Source of the DNA: Roseobacter sp.
GTDB taxonomy: Bacteria; Pseudomonadota; Alphaproteobacteria; Rhodobacterales; Rhodobacteraceae
Assembly (NCBI GenBank): GCA_015665415.1
Contig: JADFAE010000017.1
Span: forward strand, 1-64,000
Length of the DNA stretch: 64,000 nucleotides
Direction of reading: 5' to 3'
Shown: one piece after another, positions 24,982 to 33,508 of the stretch
Numbering within the stretch: position 1 is the stretch's first letter
Layout of the letters: every line of letters begins with the position of its first letter
The notes under the pieces: generated by a model
Database searches by the model: none
Told to the model about the DNA's origin: nothing
What the model saw: only the letters and a program-made list of their open reading frames with translations
Program-made: the position numbers and the translations under genes

Positions 24982-26034
24982 ATGAGCCAATATGCAGGCA
25001 TGACCCGGGAACAGGGTGACAATCAGCCGATTTGCGATCTGCGCAGCGATACGGTGACCCGGCCAGATGCGGGCATGATGGCTGCCATTGCCGCTGCAGA
25101 TCTGGGAGATGATGTCTACGGCGAGGACCCACAGGTCAACCGGCTCGAATCCAGTCTTGCAGAACGTCTGGGCAAGGAGGCCGGGCTGTTCCTGCCCACC
25201 GGCACCCAAAGCAATCTGGTTGGGCTGCTGGCCCATTGTGGCCGCGGCGAAGAGATCCTGGTTGGGGTCGATTATCACGTCAACAAATATGAGGCCGCCG
25301 GTGCCTCGGTTCTGGGCGGCATGGCGCTGTGCCCGCTGCCTATCGCCGAAGATGGCGCGCTCGAGGCGGATGCGATCAAAGCAGCCGTCAAACCGGATGA
25401 CAGCCATATGGCGGTTAGCCGTCTGCTGTCGCTGGAGAATACTCACAATGGCCAGGCAGTCTCGCTGGCCCGGACCCAGGCGGCCGCGGATGCCGGCCGG
25501 GCAGCAGGTTTAGCTGTTCATCTGGACGGGGCCCGGTTTTTCAACGCCATTGCGGCGCTGGGCTGCGCCGAACAGGATCTGGCGCGGATTCCCGACAGTA
25601 TCTCGATCTGCCTGTCCAAGGGGCTAGGCACCCCGGCGGGCTCGGTTCTGGTGGGGCCTGCGGATCTGATCGCGCGGGCGCGGCGCTGGCGCAAGATGCT
25701 GGGTGGCGGTATGCGTCAGTCCGGTCTTCTGGCGGCGGCAGGTCTTTATGCGCTGGAGCATAATGTGGACCAGCTGGGCGAAGATCATGCCCGGGCCGAA
25801 GCTCTGGCAGCTACGTTGCGTCAGCTGGGGGCAGGCACCGTGAACCAGGCCAGCAATATGGTGTATTTCACCCCAGAAGATGGCCGACATGCCGCGCTTC
25901 AGGCGCATCTGGCCGATAGCGGTGTTGTCATCGGGGCCGGGGACAGCGGGCCCATCCGCCTGGTGCTGCATCGCGATGTCGGTGATGCCGGGCTGGACCT
26001 TGCAACCGAGGCCTTGCAGCGGTTTTACGGCTGA
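24982..26034 (+). CDS. ltaE: Low-specificity L-threonine aldolase-type PLP enzyme
   Basis: This 350-residue fold-type I PLP enzyme has the start DLRSDTVTRPDAGMMAAIAAADLGDDVYGEDP, Asp182 in HLDGAR and PLP lysine Lys213 in ICLSKGLGTPAGS. It cleaves threonine or allo-threonine to glycine and acetaldehyde; other beta-hydroxy amino acids may be substrates. GGAGAGCC precedes the ATG. Confidence 0.92.
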   Translation: MSQYAGMTREQGDNQPICDLRSDTVTRPDAGMMAAIAAADLGDDVYGEDPQVNRLESSLAERLGKEAGLFLPTGTQSNLVGLLAHCGRGEEILVGVDYHVNKYEAAGASVLGGMALCPLPIAEDGALEADAIKAAVKPDDSHMAVSRLLSLENTHNGQAVSLARTQAAADAGRAAGLAVHLDGARFFNAIAALGCAEQDLARIPDSISICLSKGLGTPAGSVLVGPADLIARARRWRKMLGGGMRQSGLLAAAGLYALEHNVDQLGEDHARAEALAATLRQLGAGTVNQASNMVYFTPEDGRHAALQAHLADSGVVIGAGDSGPIRLVLHRDVGDAGLDLATEALQRFYG

Positions 26035-26062
26035 GACAGCACCGGATTTCTGGGCGTGCAGG

Positions 26063-26662
26063 CTAGAAGGTTTTGCGCGCCTTCAGGGCAGCGGTGATGG
26101 TGCCATCGTCAAGGTAGTCCAGCTCACCCCCGATGGGCACACCTTGGGCCAATGATGTCAGTTGGACCTGCCCCTCCAACTGATCAGCGATGTAATGGGC
26201 GGTGGTCTGGCCATCGACCGTTGCATTCAGCGCCAGAATCACCTCGCGCACAGATTCGCCAACGACCCGGTCCACCAGCCGGGGAATGCCCAGATCTTCG
26301 GGCCCGACGGCATCCAGTGCCGACAATGTGCCGCCAAGCACGTGATAGCGCCCCTTGAAGACGGCAGCCCGCTCCATGGCCCAGAGATCCGAGACGGTTT
26401 CGACCACGCATATCTCGCCATTGCCACGTGCCTCATCGCTGCAGATGCCACAGATGTCGCTGGTGCCAACATTGCCGCAGTTGAGACATTCCCGCGCTGT
26501 TGCCGCGACCTGGCTCATGCTGTCGGCCAGGGGCGTCAGCAGCAGCCCCCGTTTTCGGATGAGATGCAACACGGCGCGGCGCGCCGATCGTGGCCCCATG
26601 CCGGGCAGTTTTGCCATCAAGGCAATCAGATTCTCTATGTCGCTGATGCTGTTGTCGCTCAT
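26063..26662 (-). CDS. recR: Recombination mediator RecR
   Basis: This 199-residue protein has an N-terminal helix-hairpin-helix ([24 protein letters not shown]), a C4 zinc finger ([16 protein letters not shown]), a TOPRIM domain ([15 protein letters not shown]) and a C-terminal [19 protein letters not shown]. It loads RecA onto gaps with RecO/RecF. Elsewhere it follows ybaB directly; here about 680 bases and an opposite-strand cspA intervene. Confidence 0.96.
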   Translation of the reverse strand: MSDNSISDIENLIALMAKLPGMGPRSARRAVLHLIRKRGLLLTPLADSMSQVAATARECLNCGNVGTSDICGICSDEARGNGEICVVETVSDLWAMERAAVFKGRYHVLGGTLSALDAVGPEDLGIPRLVDRVVGESVREVILALNATVDGQTTAHYIADQLEGQVQLTSLAQGVPIGGELDYLDDGTITAALKARKTF

Positions 26663-26978
26663 GATCAGGGTTCCTTGCGCTTTCTGCATATAGGCTCAAA
26701 CCGGCAGGGGGTCGCAAGGGGCTTGGGCATCCTGTTGATTTTTATGATGAGAATTCGACTCTGGTGAGGGCTTGTTTGGGGGAGGGTTGATCACAGTTCG
26801 AAACTCGAGAGCAGATTTTTACTTGAAAAGGTGGCCGCCCCTGCGCATATAGGCTGGGCTTACGTTTTTCTATGTCGACCCACTGTCTCCCGTTTACGGC
26901 GTTCAGTCTTCGATCCAGACCTACCACGCCGGGCTGCCGCACCAACGCGGGCAGCATATAACTCAGGAGACTACGGAT
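26663..26978 (+). promoter_or_regulatory. recR/cspA intergenic region with long cspA leader
   Basis: The stretch carries the divergent recR and cspA promoters. The cspA side has an AT-rich run (GATTTTTACTTGAAAAG, about 26814-26830) and possible hairpins such as GGGCTGCCGC/GCGGGCAGC around 26932-26955 before CAGGAGA and the ATG. Long structured leaders are usual thermosensors in cold-shock genes. The transcription start is not determined. Confidence 0.4.
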
Positions 26979-27185
26979 ATGGCTTCAGGCACCGTAAAAT
27001 GGTTTAACTCGACCAAAGGCTTCGGCTTCATTGCACCCGATGGTGGCAGCAAAGACGTTTTTGTTCACATTTCCGCTGTTGAGCGTTCCGGTCTGACCGG
27101 TCTGGCCGACAACCAGAAAGTGACCTTCGACATCGAACCCGGCCGCGACGGTCGTGAGTCCGCTGTGAACCTCGAGCTGGCATAA
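26979..27185 (+). CDS. cspA: Cold-shock protein, CspA family
   Basis: This 68-residue single CSD begins [22 protein letters not shown] with RNP1 KGFGFI and RNP2 VFVHIS, and binds single-stranded RNA or DNA as chaperone. It lies between the two halves of the dnaX-ybaB-recR neighbourhood on the opposite strand. Confidence 0.96.
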   Translation: MASGTVKWFNSTKGFGFIAPDGGSKDVFVHISAVERSGLTGLADNQKVTFDIEPGRDGRESAVNLELA

Positions 27186-27206
27186 GCCTCTTTCGAGACA
27201 GAATAG

Positions 27207-27240
27207 AAAACGCGGTCTCCAGCGGGGGCCGCGTTTTTTT
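27207..27240 (+). terminator. cspA terminator
   Basis: AAAACGCGG pairs with CCGCGTTTT, followed by a seven-T run, 22 bases after the stop. Confidence 0.9.
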
Positions 27241-27290
27241 GTGCCTGCATGCCAATCTGCCTGCAGCCGCTCGCCAGCGGGGGCCAAAGA

Positions 27291-27316
27291 AAAGGCGCCT
27301 CCAAAGAGACGCCTTT
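27291..27316 (-). terminator. Terminator of ybaB
   Basis: AAAGGCGTCTC/GAGGCGCCTTT type stem with four-base loop, read on the minus strand, 24 bases after the ybaB stop. Confidence 0.7.
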
Positions 27317-27339
27317 GTGATGTCCATCTGAGGCAGAAC

Positions 27340-27684
27340 TCAGAACGGCAGTTTGATGTCCTTGGGCAGACCCATGCTTTCGGTCAGACGGGTCATCTCT
27401 TCCTGCGCCTTTTCGGTGGCCTTGGCCTGGGCATCCTTGATGGCGGCCAGGATCAGGTCCTCGACAACTTCCTTGTCATCGCCGGAAAAGATCGAGGGGT
27501 CGATATCGAGGCCCTTCAGCTCACCCTTGGCAGAGGCGGTCGCCTTGACCAGGCCCGCGCCGGCCTCGCCGGTGACCATGACATTGTGCAGTTCTTCCTG
27601 CATTTCTGCCATCTTGGTCTGCAGTTCCTGTGCCGATTTCATCATCTTGGCCATGTCGCCAAGACCACCGAGGCCTTTGAGCAT
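27340..27684 (-). CDS. ybaB: YbaB/EbfC family nucleoid-associated protein
   Basis: This 114-residue protein begins MLKGLGGLGDMAKMMKSAQELQTKMAEMQEEL, an N-terminal helix, then VTGEAGAGLVKATASAKGELKGLDIDPSIF. It binds DNA as a dimer. It is downstream of dnaX and a small membrane gene on the same strand, the conserved dnaX-ybaB order with one gene inserted. ATG 27684 is the family start. Confidence 0.95.
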   Translation of the reverse strand: MLKGLGGLGDMAKMMKSAQELQTKMAEMQEELHNVMVTGEAGAGLVKATASAKGELKGLDIDPSIFSGDDKEVVEDLILAAIKDAQAKATEKAQEEMTRLTESMGLPKDIKLPF

Positions 27685-27694
27685 CTGTTTTCTC

Positions 27695-28111
27695 CTAAGT
27701 GCGGGGGCGCAATGCGCCGTAAACCATCGACCCACATATCGCAATTGCCAGCGCAATGAACAAGTGGGGCGGGCCGATGGAGCCCTCTTTAATGGCAAAG
27801 TAGCGCAGATCATCAAGGATGGGCCCATAGTGCGCCGCGATGACACTTAGCGCCAGACCAGCCCATAGAAGACCTGCAACCGCAAAAAGGATGCGCCACC
27901 TTGTGAGCAGGGCCAAACCAGCCAAGGAAATCAGCGCCAGTGAAATAGGGAGCGTTGACAGGCCAATCAGTTCATCCCATGCCGAGGCCGGACCATCAGA
28001 ACGCGACCAAAACGGGCGTTCCTTGTCACAGACTTCGGCAATCGCGGCAGTGGGACACAGTGCCAAAGCCAGGTACAGAGCCTGCCTTATTCCTCTTCGA
28101 AGGGATCCCAT
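27695..28111 (-). CDS. Membrane protein of unknown function between dnaX and ybaB
   Basis: This 138-residue protein has a signal peptide-like start (about 1-25), a loop with CDKERPFWSRSDGPASAWDELIG, then three hydrophobic helices. Its start overlaps the last 25 bases of dnaX and its stop lies 10 bases before ybaB, so it is in the operon. No family recognised. Confidence 0.7.
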   Translation of the reverse strand: MGSLRRGIRQALYLALALCPTAAIAEVCDKERPFWSRSDGPASAWDELIGLSTLPISLALISLAGLALLTRWRILFAVAGLLWAGLALSVIAAHYGPILDDLRYFAIKEGSIGPPHLFIALAIAICGSMVYGALRPRT

Positions 28112-29895
28112 TCGTCCTCGACCTCTGGCAGGGCTTCGGCCTCGACCTCAGCGGCGAGTTCTTGCGCTGTGCGAATGCGGGTGATCTTGGCCTTGGGAAA
28201 ACTTTCCAGCACCGCCTGGACCAGCGGATGCGCCTTGGCCTCGTCACGCAGGGCGTTCTCGGCGGCATTTTCGCGTTCGGTGATGGTCTCACCGCCGCCG
28301 TCATTGGCCAGGGAAATCACCCAGCGGGCATGGGTCCAGTTCTGCAACTGTTGCCCCAGCCGGGCAGCCAGGTCTTTGGGCGCGTCCTGCGTTGGCTGGA
28401 TGGTGATCCGGCCCGGCTGATAGGCGACCAGACGCAGATAGGTTTTTACATATTCCAGCAGCAGGCCGTCGCGGCGGCTGCGGATCAGCTCTACCACATG
28501 TTCAAAGCTGGGATACCGCGCCAGCGCCTTGTCCGCCTGCGGTGCCAGCGCTGCCGCCTGGCCACCGCTCAGTGCCATGGTTGGCCCGCCGACGGGACCG
28601 GGTTGTCCGGCATTTTGATCCGCGTAGGCCTGCGCGCCGCCACCTGCCTGCTGTGGTGCCTGCAGGCCAGCACCTGGCCCACCACCGCCCATCGGCCCAC
28701 CTGGATGGGGCGGCGGCGGGCTGTCCTGCAGTTTGCGGATCAGCTCTTCGGGGCTGGGCAGGTCGGCCACATGGGTGAGGCGGATCACCGACATCTCAGC
28801 TGCCATCATCGCATTGGGGGCGGCGGCAACCTCTTCCAGCGCCTTGAGCAGCATCTGCCACATCCGCGTCAACACCCGCATCGGCAGGGCCTCGGCCATC
28901 TTCTGACCTCGAGCGCGCTCATCCGGGCTGACGGTGGGATCTTCGGCGGCATCGGGTGTGATTTTCACCACCGAAACCCAATGGGTGATCTCGGCCAGAT
29001 CGCGCAGCACCGCCAGCGGGTCGGCACCTTCGGCATATTGCGCGCCCAGTTCCGTCAGCGCAGCGGCGGCATCGCCGCGCAAAACCATGTCCATCAGATC
29101 CAGAACCCGTCCGCGATCGGCCAGACCCAGCATGGCGCGAACCTGATCGGCGGTGGTTTCACCTGCGCCATGGGAAATGGCCTGATCCAGCAGCGAAGTG
29201 GCATCGCGCGCTGAACCTTCGGCGGCGCGGGTGATCAGCGCCAGCGCGTCTTCGTTGATCTCGGCGCCTTCAGAGGTGGCGATCTTGCGCATCAGCGCGA
29301 TCATCACCTCCGGCTCTATCCGGCGCAGATCAAAACGCTGGCAGCGCGACAGCACCGTCACCGGCACCTTGCGGATCTCGGTGGTGGCAAAGATGAATTT
29401 CACATGAGCCGGAGGCTCTTCCAGGGTTTTCAGCAGCGCGTTAAAGGCGCTGGTAGAGAGCATGTGCACCTCATCGATGATGTAGATCTTGTAGCGGGCC
29501 GAGGCAGCGCGGTACTGGACCGAATCAATGATTTCGCGAATGTCGCCAACGCCGGTGCGGCTGGCGGCGTCCATTTCCATCACATCGACGTGGCGGCCTT
29601 CCATGATTGCGGTGCAATGCTCGCAGGTGCCGCAGGGCTCTGTTGTGGGCTGCCCGGTGCCGTCGGGGCCGATGCAGTTCATCCCCTTGGCGATGATCCG
29701 CGCGGTGGTTGTTTTGCCGGTGCCGCGAATGCCCGTCATGATGAATGCCTGGGCGATACGGTTGGTTTCAAACGCATTTTTCAGGGTGCGCACCATGGCA
29801 TCCTGTCCGACAAGATCGGCAAAGGTCTCGGGGCGGTACTTGCGGGCCAGGACCTGGTATTGGGTTTGGCTGCTGTCGCTTGTGCTGTCGTTCAT
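28087..29895 (-). CDS. dnaX: DNA polymerase III subunits gamma and tau
   Basis: This 602-residue protein has an AAA+ clamp-loader domain with Walker A GIRGTGKTTTARI (about 55-67), a four-Cys zinc module (C-x-C spacing around CGTCEHC), DEVHMLS Walker B and sensor 1 ATTEIRKVP with arginine finger SRC. A Gly/Pro-rich linker (about 395-440) and tau C-terminal domain follow. It loads the sliding clamp. No frameshift signal for a separate gamma was found by eye. Confidence 0.96.
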   Translation of the reverse strand: MNDSTSDSSQTQYQVLARKYRPETFADLVGQDAMVRTLKNAFETNRIAQAFIMTGIRGTGKTTTARIIAKGMNCIGPDGTGQPTTEPCGTCEHCTAIMEGRHVDVMEMDAASRTGVGDIREIIDSVQYRAASARYKIYIIDEVHMLSTSAFNALLKTLEEPPAHVKFIFATTEIRKVPVTVLSRCQRFDLRRIEPEVMIALMRKIATSEGAEINEDALALITRAAEGSARDATSLLDQAISHGAGETTADQVRAMLGLADRGRVLDLMDMVLRGDAAAALTELGAQYAEGADPLAVLRDLAEITHWVSVVKITPDAAEDPTVSPDERARGQKMAEALPMRVLTRMWQMLLKALEEVAAAPNAMMAAEMSVIRLTHVADLPSPEELIRKLQDSPPPPHPGGPMGGGGPGAGLQAPQQAGGGAQAYADQNAGQPGPVGGPTMALSGGQAAALAPQADKALARYPSFEHVVELIRSRRDGLLLEYVKTYLRLVAYQPGRITIQPTQDAPKDLAARLGQQLQNWTHARWVISLANDGGGETITERENAAENALRDEAKAHPLVQAVLESFPKAKITRIRTAQELAAEVEAEALPEVEDEWDPFEEE

Positions 29896-30181
29896 GATGT
29901 CTCTTGCCGGATTCGCGAGGCGGATGATGCCTGCCGCAAGCTACGCGGGCTGAGGGGCTTCGTCCACTGCTGTTGACCGACTGCCTGTCGACGGGTCACT
30001 CTTTGAAGGTCCGGCGCTCAAATCGGGGGCTCAATCGGGGGGCTGAGAATGGGTCGGGCTGATTTGGTAACTGGAATTGGTATTCGGAGCCTATGGCCGT
30101 GGCCTGTATTATCAGGTTGCTTTCTGGGGCGGCTTTGCAGATTTCGTGAAGTCGGTCTGGCACCGAAAGGGTAAGTGAAAA

Positions 30182-30724
30182 ATGGATGATCATGTCAGTA
30201 CAGCAGAGGTGCGGCCTCTAACGCTCCATGCGCTTTCGGTGGCGGATGGGATTCTGGCCCTGTGCCCGCTGCCGGGTGCCGGTGGCGACTATGTCGGCGA
30301 CATGGACCATATCCATGACTGGCAACCGGGGCTGGTGATCTCGATGACCACAGCGGTTGAGCATCTTGAGGCCGGGGCCGAGGGGCTGGGCCAGGATTTT
30401 CAGGCCATGGGCAGCCGTTGGCATCATCTGCCGCTACCGGATTTCTCTGCACCAAACACCGCGATGCTGGAGCATTGGGGTGAGGTCAGCGCCCTGGCAC
30501 TTCAGGCGCTGCGGGGGGGGGGGCGCGTCTTGGTCCATTGCAAGGGCGGCTGCGGACGTTCGGGGATGGTGGTGTTGCGGCTGATGATCGAAGCTGGGGA
30601 AATGCCCGCCAAGGCGCTACGGCGCTTGCGGACGCAACGCCCCTGTGCGGTGGAGACCGAGGCCCAGATGCAATGGGCGATGGCGGCTGACCCGGCAAAA
30701 TCTTCGGATTCTGTTGCAGGTTAG
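30182..30724 (+). CDS. Cysteine-dependent protein phosphatase (DSP/PTP-like)
   Basis: This 180-residue protein carries the P-loop HCKGGCGRSGM with Cys120 and Arg126 (C-x5-R) and a probable general acid Asp87 in LPLPDFSAP. The upstream text ILALCPLPGAGGDYVGDMDHIHDWQPGLVISMTT resembles predicted bacterial dual-specificity phosphatases. Cytoplasmic, no signal peptide. AAAGGG lies upstream of the ATG. The substrate may be a phosphoprotein or an inositol or sugar phosphate. Confidence 0.85.
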   Translation: MDDHVSTAEVRPLTLHALSVADGILALCPLPGAGGDYVGDMDHIHDWQPGLVISMTTAVEHLEAGAEGLGQDFQAMGSRWHHLPLPDFSAPNTAMLEHWGEVSALALQALRGGGRVLVHCKGGCGRSGMVVLRLMIEAGEMPAKALRRLRTQRPCAVETEAQMQWAMAADPAKSSDSVAG

Positions 30725-30777
30725 ATCGGTAGGGGGGCTACAGTCGACCACTGCCCCCCCGAGGTCTGCGCTGATGG

Positions 30778-31185
30778 TCAGAGCGCCGCTGGCTGCAAGC
30801 GGAGCGGTACGGCGGGCCGGGATTGCCTTGGCCTCACTTCTCCAAGCGCGCAGGGACGTTGGCTGATCCGGTTTGCGGCTTGGGGCGTGCCTGCTGGGCT
30901 GAGCAGCATATCTGCAAACAGGTCCAGTTCTGCGCGCTCCGCTGTGTCGGTGACATCGCAGAACACTCGGATCCGATCATGGGTGGCAAAGAACCGGGCG
31001 GGGCAGTGCCGGGGGCAGCCGTCCAGAATGCTTTCACCGCAGATTTCAAAATCTTCCTCTGTGACCGGGCGCGCCTTGTCCAGAGCGCCAGCAAGGGCCT
31101 GCAGCATCTTGCCCAAGGCAGGGCAGGGGCCACCCAGATGCATGCACCGGGTTTGGGAAAAGTGATGGGTCTGTTCCATCGTCAT
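30778..31185 (-). CDS. Cysteine-rich protein of unknown function under cobalamin riboswitch
   Basis: This 135-residue protein has cysteines at 14, 21, 49, 57, 61, 76 and 112 and His7/His8; C49-x7-C57-x3-C61 inside FEICGESILDGCPRHCPARFFATHDRIRVFCDV suggests a metal or Fe-S site. No signal peptide or membrane segment. The ATG at 31185 has GGAGG upstream. It is the first gene downstream of a cobalamin riboswitch, so it is presumably repressed when B12 is plentiful. I do not recognise a known cobalamin enzyme, transporter or chaperone; cobalt handling is only a guess. Confidence 0.75.
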   Translation of the reverse strand: MTMEQTHHFSQTRCMHLGGPCPALGKMLQALAGALDKARPVTEEDFEICGESILDGCPRHCPARFFATHDRIRVFCDVTDTAERAELDLFADMLLSPAGTPQAANRISQRPCALGEVRPRQSRPAVPLRLQPAAL

Positions 31186-31312
31186 AATATGCGCCCTCCG
31201 CGCGAGGATCGGGAAACAGGAGGGAAAGGCGCTCGAAAAACCGGTGTGATACCCAGGCCAATCTCGCGCACCCGCCCCGGACTCCCCGTCCAGTTTCGAG
31301 TTTTCACGTGAT

Positions 31313-31505
31313 GGCAGGTCTCCTGACTTGCGGGTCAACGCGGCTTTGGTCCTTCCCAGCATGAGATCTTGCGATCCGGTGCCAGTGGTTCTTCCAAAGC
31401 GCTCACCGCCTACAGTTGCGGGGGCAGTCGCGGAATTGGCTGGGCTGAATTAGCCTGGCCGCACCACGTTCCCTTTTCATCCCGGACGCAAAGCTTGCGT
31501 CGCGA
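31313..31505 (-). promoter_or_regulatory. Cobalamin riboswitch
   Basis: Read on the minus strand, the conserved blocks appear in order: AAAAGGGAA, then GCGACTGCCCCCGCAACTGT (31412-31431), CCACTG, GGGAAGG, and AGTCAGGAGACCTGCC, the B12 box region at the 3' end (31313-31328). This order and spacing is diagnostic of AdoCbl-type riboswitches. It ends about 128 bases before the start of the Cys-rich gene. Confidence 0.95.
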
Positions 31506-31640
31506 GAACCATCCCCACAAGCGCTACCGCCCGATGGGATGAGTCGTCAATCGTTTTTGAAAGGGAGGTTGGGAAAGCGGCGCAAACTTCGCGGCGCAAG
31601 ACGAGGGCCCCATCAAAACGGGGCCGCTCAGCGGGGTCAA

Positions 31641-32108
31641 TCAGACCGTGCGACTTAGGCGGTCTTCGGTGAGGCTGGCGAATTCTGCGACCCTGAGTTT
31701 GAACCGACGCTTCACCTTGGAGCGCGCCAGTTTGAGGGATTGCAGCAACAGCCGCCCGGACAGGGTTTTGGCCTGAACCTTAACCGTGACAGCGATGCGG
31801 GTGCGTCGCGGCGACAGGGCCAGAAGTTCGATGCGACCATTGCCAGTCAGGCTGTCGCTCTCACCGGTCAGGCTGATCAAGGTGGTGGGCTCATAGCTGG
31901 CCAGTTCCACCCGGAGCTCGCGGGGTTTGCCGCGAAATTCAGCGCATATGTCCCAGGCCAAACCTGGCTGCGGGGTGCTCTCCTCGCTCAGGCGTTGGAC
32001 TTCGACACCGCGTCGGATTGCAGAGCGCTCAAAACTGGCAAAATCGGAGATCGCTTCAAAGACCTCGGCGATGGGCGCGTCTACGTCCTCTTTACTGGAT
32101 AGTTCCAT
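31641..32108 (-). CDS. SRPBCC (START-like) family protein
   Basis: This 155-residue protein begins MELSSKEDVDAPIAEVFEAISDFASFERSAIRRG, the usual start of polyketide-cyclase/SRPBCC folds, and ends with a long basic helix (LLLQSLKLARSKVKRRFKLRVAEFASLTEDRL). A hydrophobic ligand pocket is expected. Lies 67 bases downstream of nudC on the same strand. Ligand unknown. Confidence 0.82.
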   Translation of the reverse strand: MELSSKEDVDAPIAEVFEAISDFASFERSAIRRGVEVQRLSEESTPQPGLAWDICAEFRGKPRELRVELASYEPTTLISLTGESDSLTGNGRIELLALSPRRTRIAVTVKVQAKTLSGRLLLQSLKLARSKVKRRFKLRVAEFASLTEDRLSRTV

Positions 32109-32175
32109 GAAATGCCGCCTGACTTGTGGTCAGTCCTCAAATTGTATTGTCGTAGTTGTTGATAGAACAATCCTC

Positions 32176-33162
32176 TTAATCCAAAGTATCCGCAAGCCAG
32201 TTTTCGAGCAGGAAATGGGCGATTGCACCTTTTCGCGAGGGCTTTAGGACCGGGTGTTGCCCGGCAAAGACAGTCATCATCTCCTGCCGGTTGATCCATA
32301 GCGCATCTTCGATCTCTTTGGGATCTATGGTGATGTCCCGGCTGGTGGCCCGGCCGCGGCAGCCAAACATCAGCGACATCGGAAAGGGCCAGGGCTGGCT
32401 GGAGAGATATTCGACCTCGGCAACCGAAACGCCAGTCTCCTCAAAGACCTCGCGGCGCACGGCCGCTTCGAGGGTTTCGCCTGGTTCGACAAAGCCGGCC
32501 AACAGCGAATACATGCCCTCAGGCCAGCCGGGAGAGCGCCCCATCAGGACTTCATCCCCATGGGTGATCAGCATGATCACAACCGGGTCGGTTCGGGGAA
32601 AATGCATGGCTTGGCACTGTGGGCATTTGCGTTGCCATCCAGCCTGGGTGACCTCGCTTTTGCTACCGCAACGGGCGCAGAACTGGTGCGATTGATGCCA
32701 GGACAGCAGGGCCTTGGCCGTGGCGGCCAGTTCGGCCTCCAGCGGCGTGAGACGGGCCATGATGCGACGCAATTCGGCAAAGACCATTCCGATCGGAAGT
32801 TCGGGATGCTGCTGCTCACTGAGGTCGGCAAAACTGGCCAGCGCCATTTCATCCAGGGCATCGGGCTGCCAGGCGCTGATGTCGCAGGCAAAGAGATTGC
32901 TGCCGCCAGCGCTGGCCCCGAGGTAGAGCGCCTCGGCGCGGCAGGCGGTGGCGAGGGGATGTTGCGTCGAGATCCAGGCCAATTCATCGGGGCCACGTTC
33001 CGGGTCGGATCGCTGGCTGAGAACCTTGCCCCGCCAGGTCATCAGAACCTGGCTACCCGGCGCGGCCCAGGCCTGGGCCAGGGCTTGGGGATCCTCGCGC
33101 AGCTGCGCCTTGCGATCCAGGCCGCCCCCGCCCCCAAAAGTCACTTGTTCTGCGCGTTTCAT
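32176..33162 (-). CDS. nudC: NADH pyrophosphatase (NudC)
   Basis: This 328-residue protein has the zinc ribbon Cys162, 165, 180, 183 (CARC and CPQC), Nudix box GFVEPGETLEAAVRREVFEETGV (223-245) and downstream SQPWPFPMS, the NADH-pyrophosphatase signature. It hydrolyses NAD(H) and decaps NAD-RNA. ATG 33162 is chosen for the GGAGGAAC ribosome site. Confidence 0.95.
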   Translation of the reverse strand: MKRAEQVTFGGGGGLDRKAQLREDPQALAQAWAAPGSQVLMTWRGKVLSQRSDPERGPDELAWISTQHPLATACRAEALYLGASAGGSNLFACDISAWQPDALDEMALASFADLSEQQHPELPIGMVFAELRRIMARLTPLEAELAATAKALLSWHQSHQFCARCGSKSEVTQAGWQRKCPQCQAMHFPRTDPVVIMLITHGDEVLMGRSPGWPEGMYSLLAGFVEPGETLEAAVRREVFEETGVSVAEVEYLSSQPWPFPMSLMFGCRGRATSRDITIDPKEIEDALWINRQEMMTVFAGQHPVLKPSRKGAIAHFLLENWLADTLD

Positions 33163-33508
33163 CTGTTCCTCCGGGTCTGCGGTTGCAACAGCCGATCCAG
33201 GGAGGTTGCCCGAGAGTTGGCCTGCTGAGCAAAGTGATGCCCGCTGAGGGCCCAAAAGACCAGTGCCGCGTCGCGGAAACCGTGCTGCAGCGCTGAATAG
33301 CACCGTGAAATAGAAAACATGCCCCGGTTGTCTTGACTTGAGCCGGGCCGCGACTAGGTTTTTAGTACCAAAACCGTTTTTCCTAAAATCCTTGCATTTG
33401 ATGGCTTTGCAAATCTGTGAAACGCTGTTTCATAGGCAAGGCGGTTTAAGAATTGAACCGGGTGGGCAAAAGAGTGGAACGGGCAGTGACAGCTGCAATT
33501 TCAGTACG

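Noticed and set aside
28700-29000. Programmed frameshift site for a short DnaX (gamma)
   Set aside because: No slippery A-run followed by a hairpin was found in the linker region; the full-length frame is uninterrupted.
29996-30193. 65-codon minus-strand frame between dnaX and the phosphatase gene
   Set aside because: No ribosome site, it overlaps the phosphatase start and its promoter, and no family resemblance.
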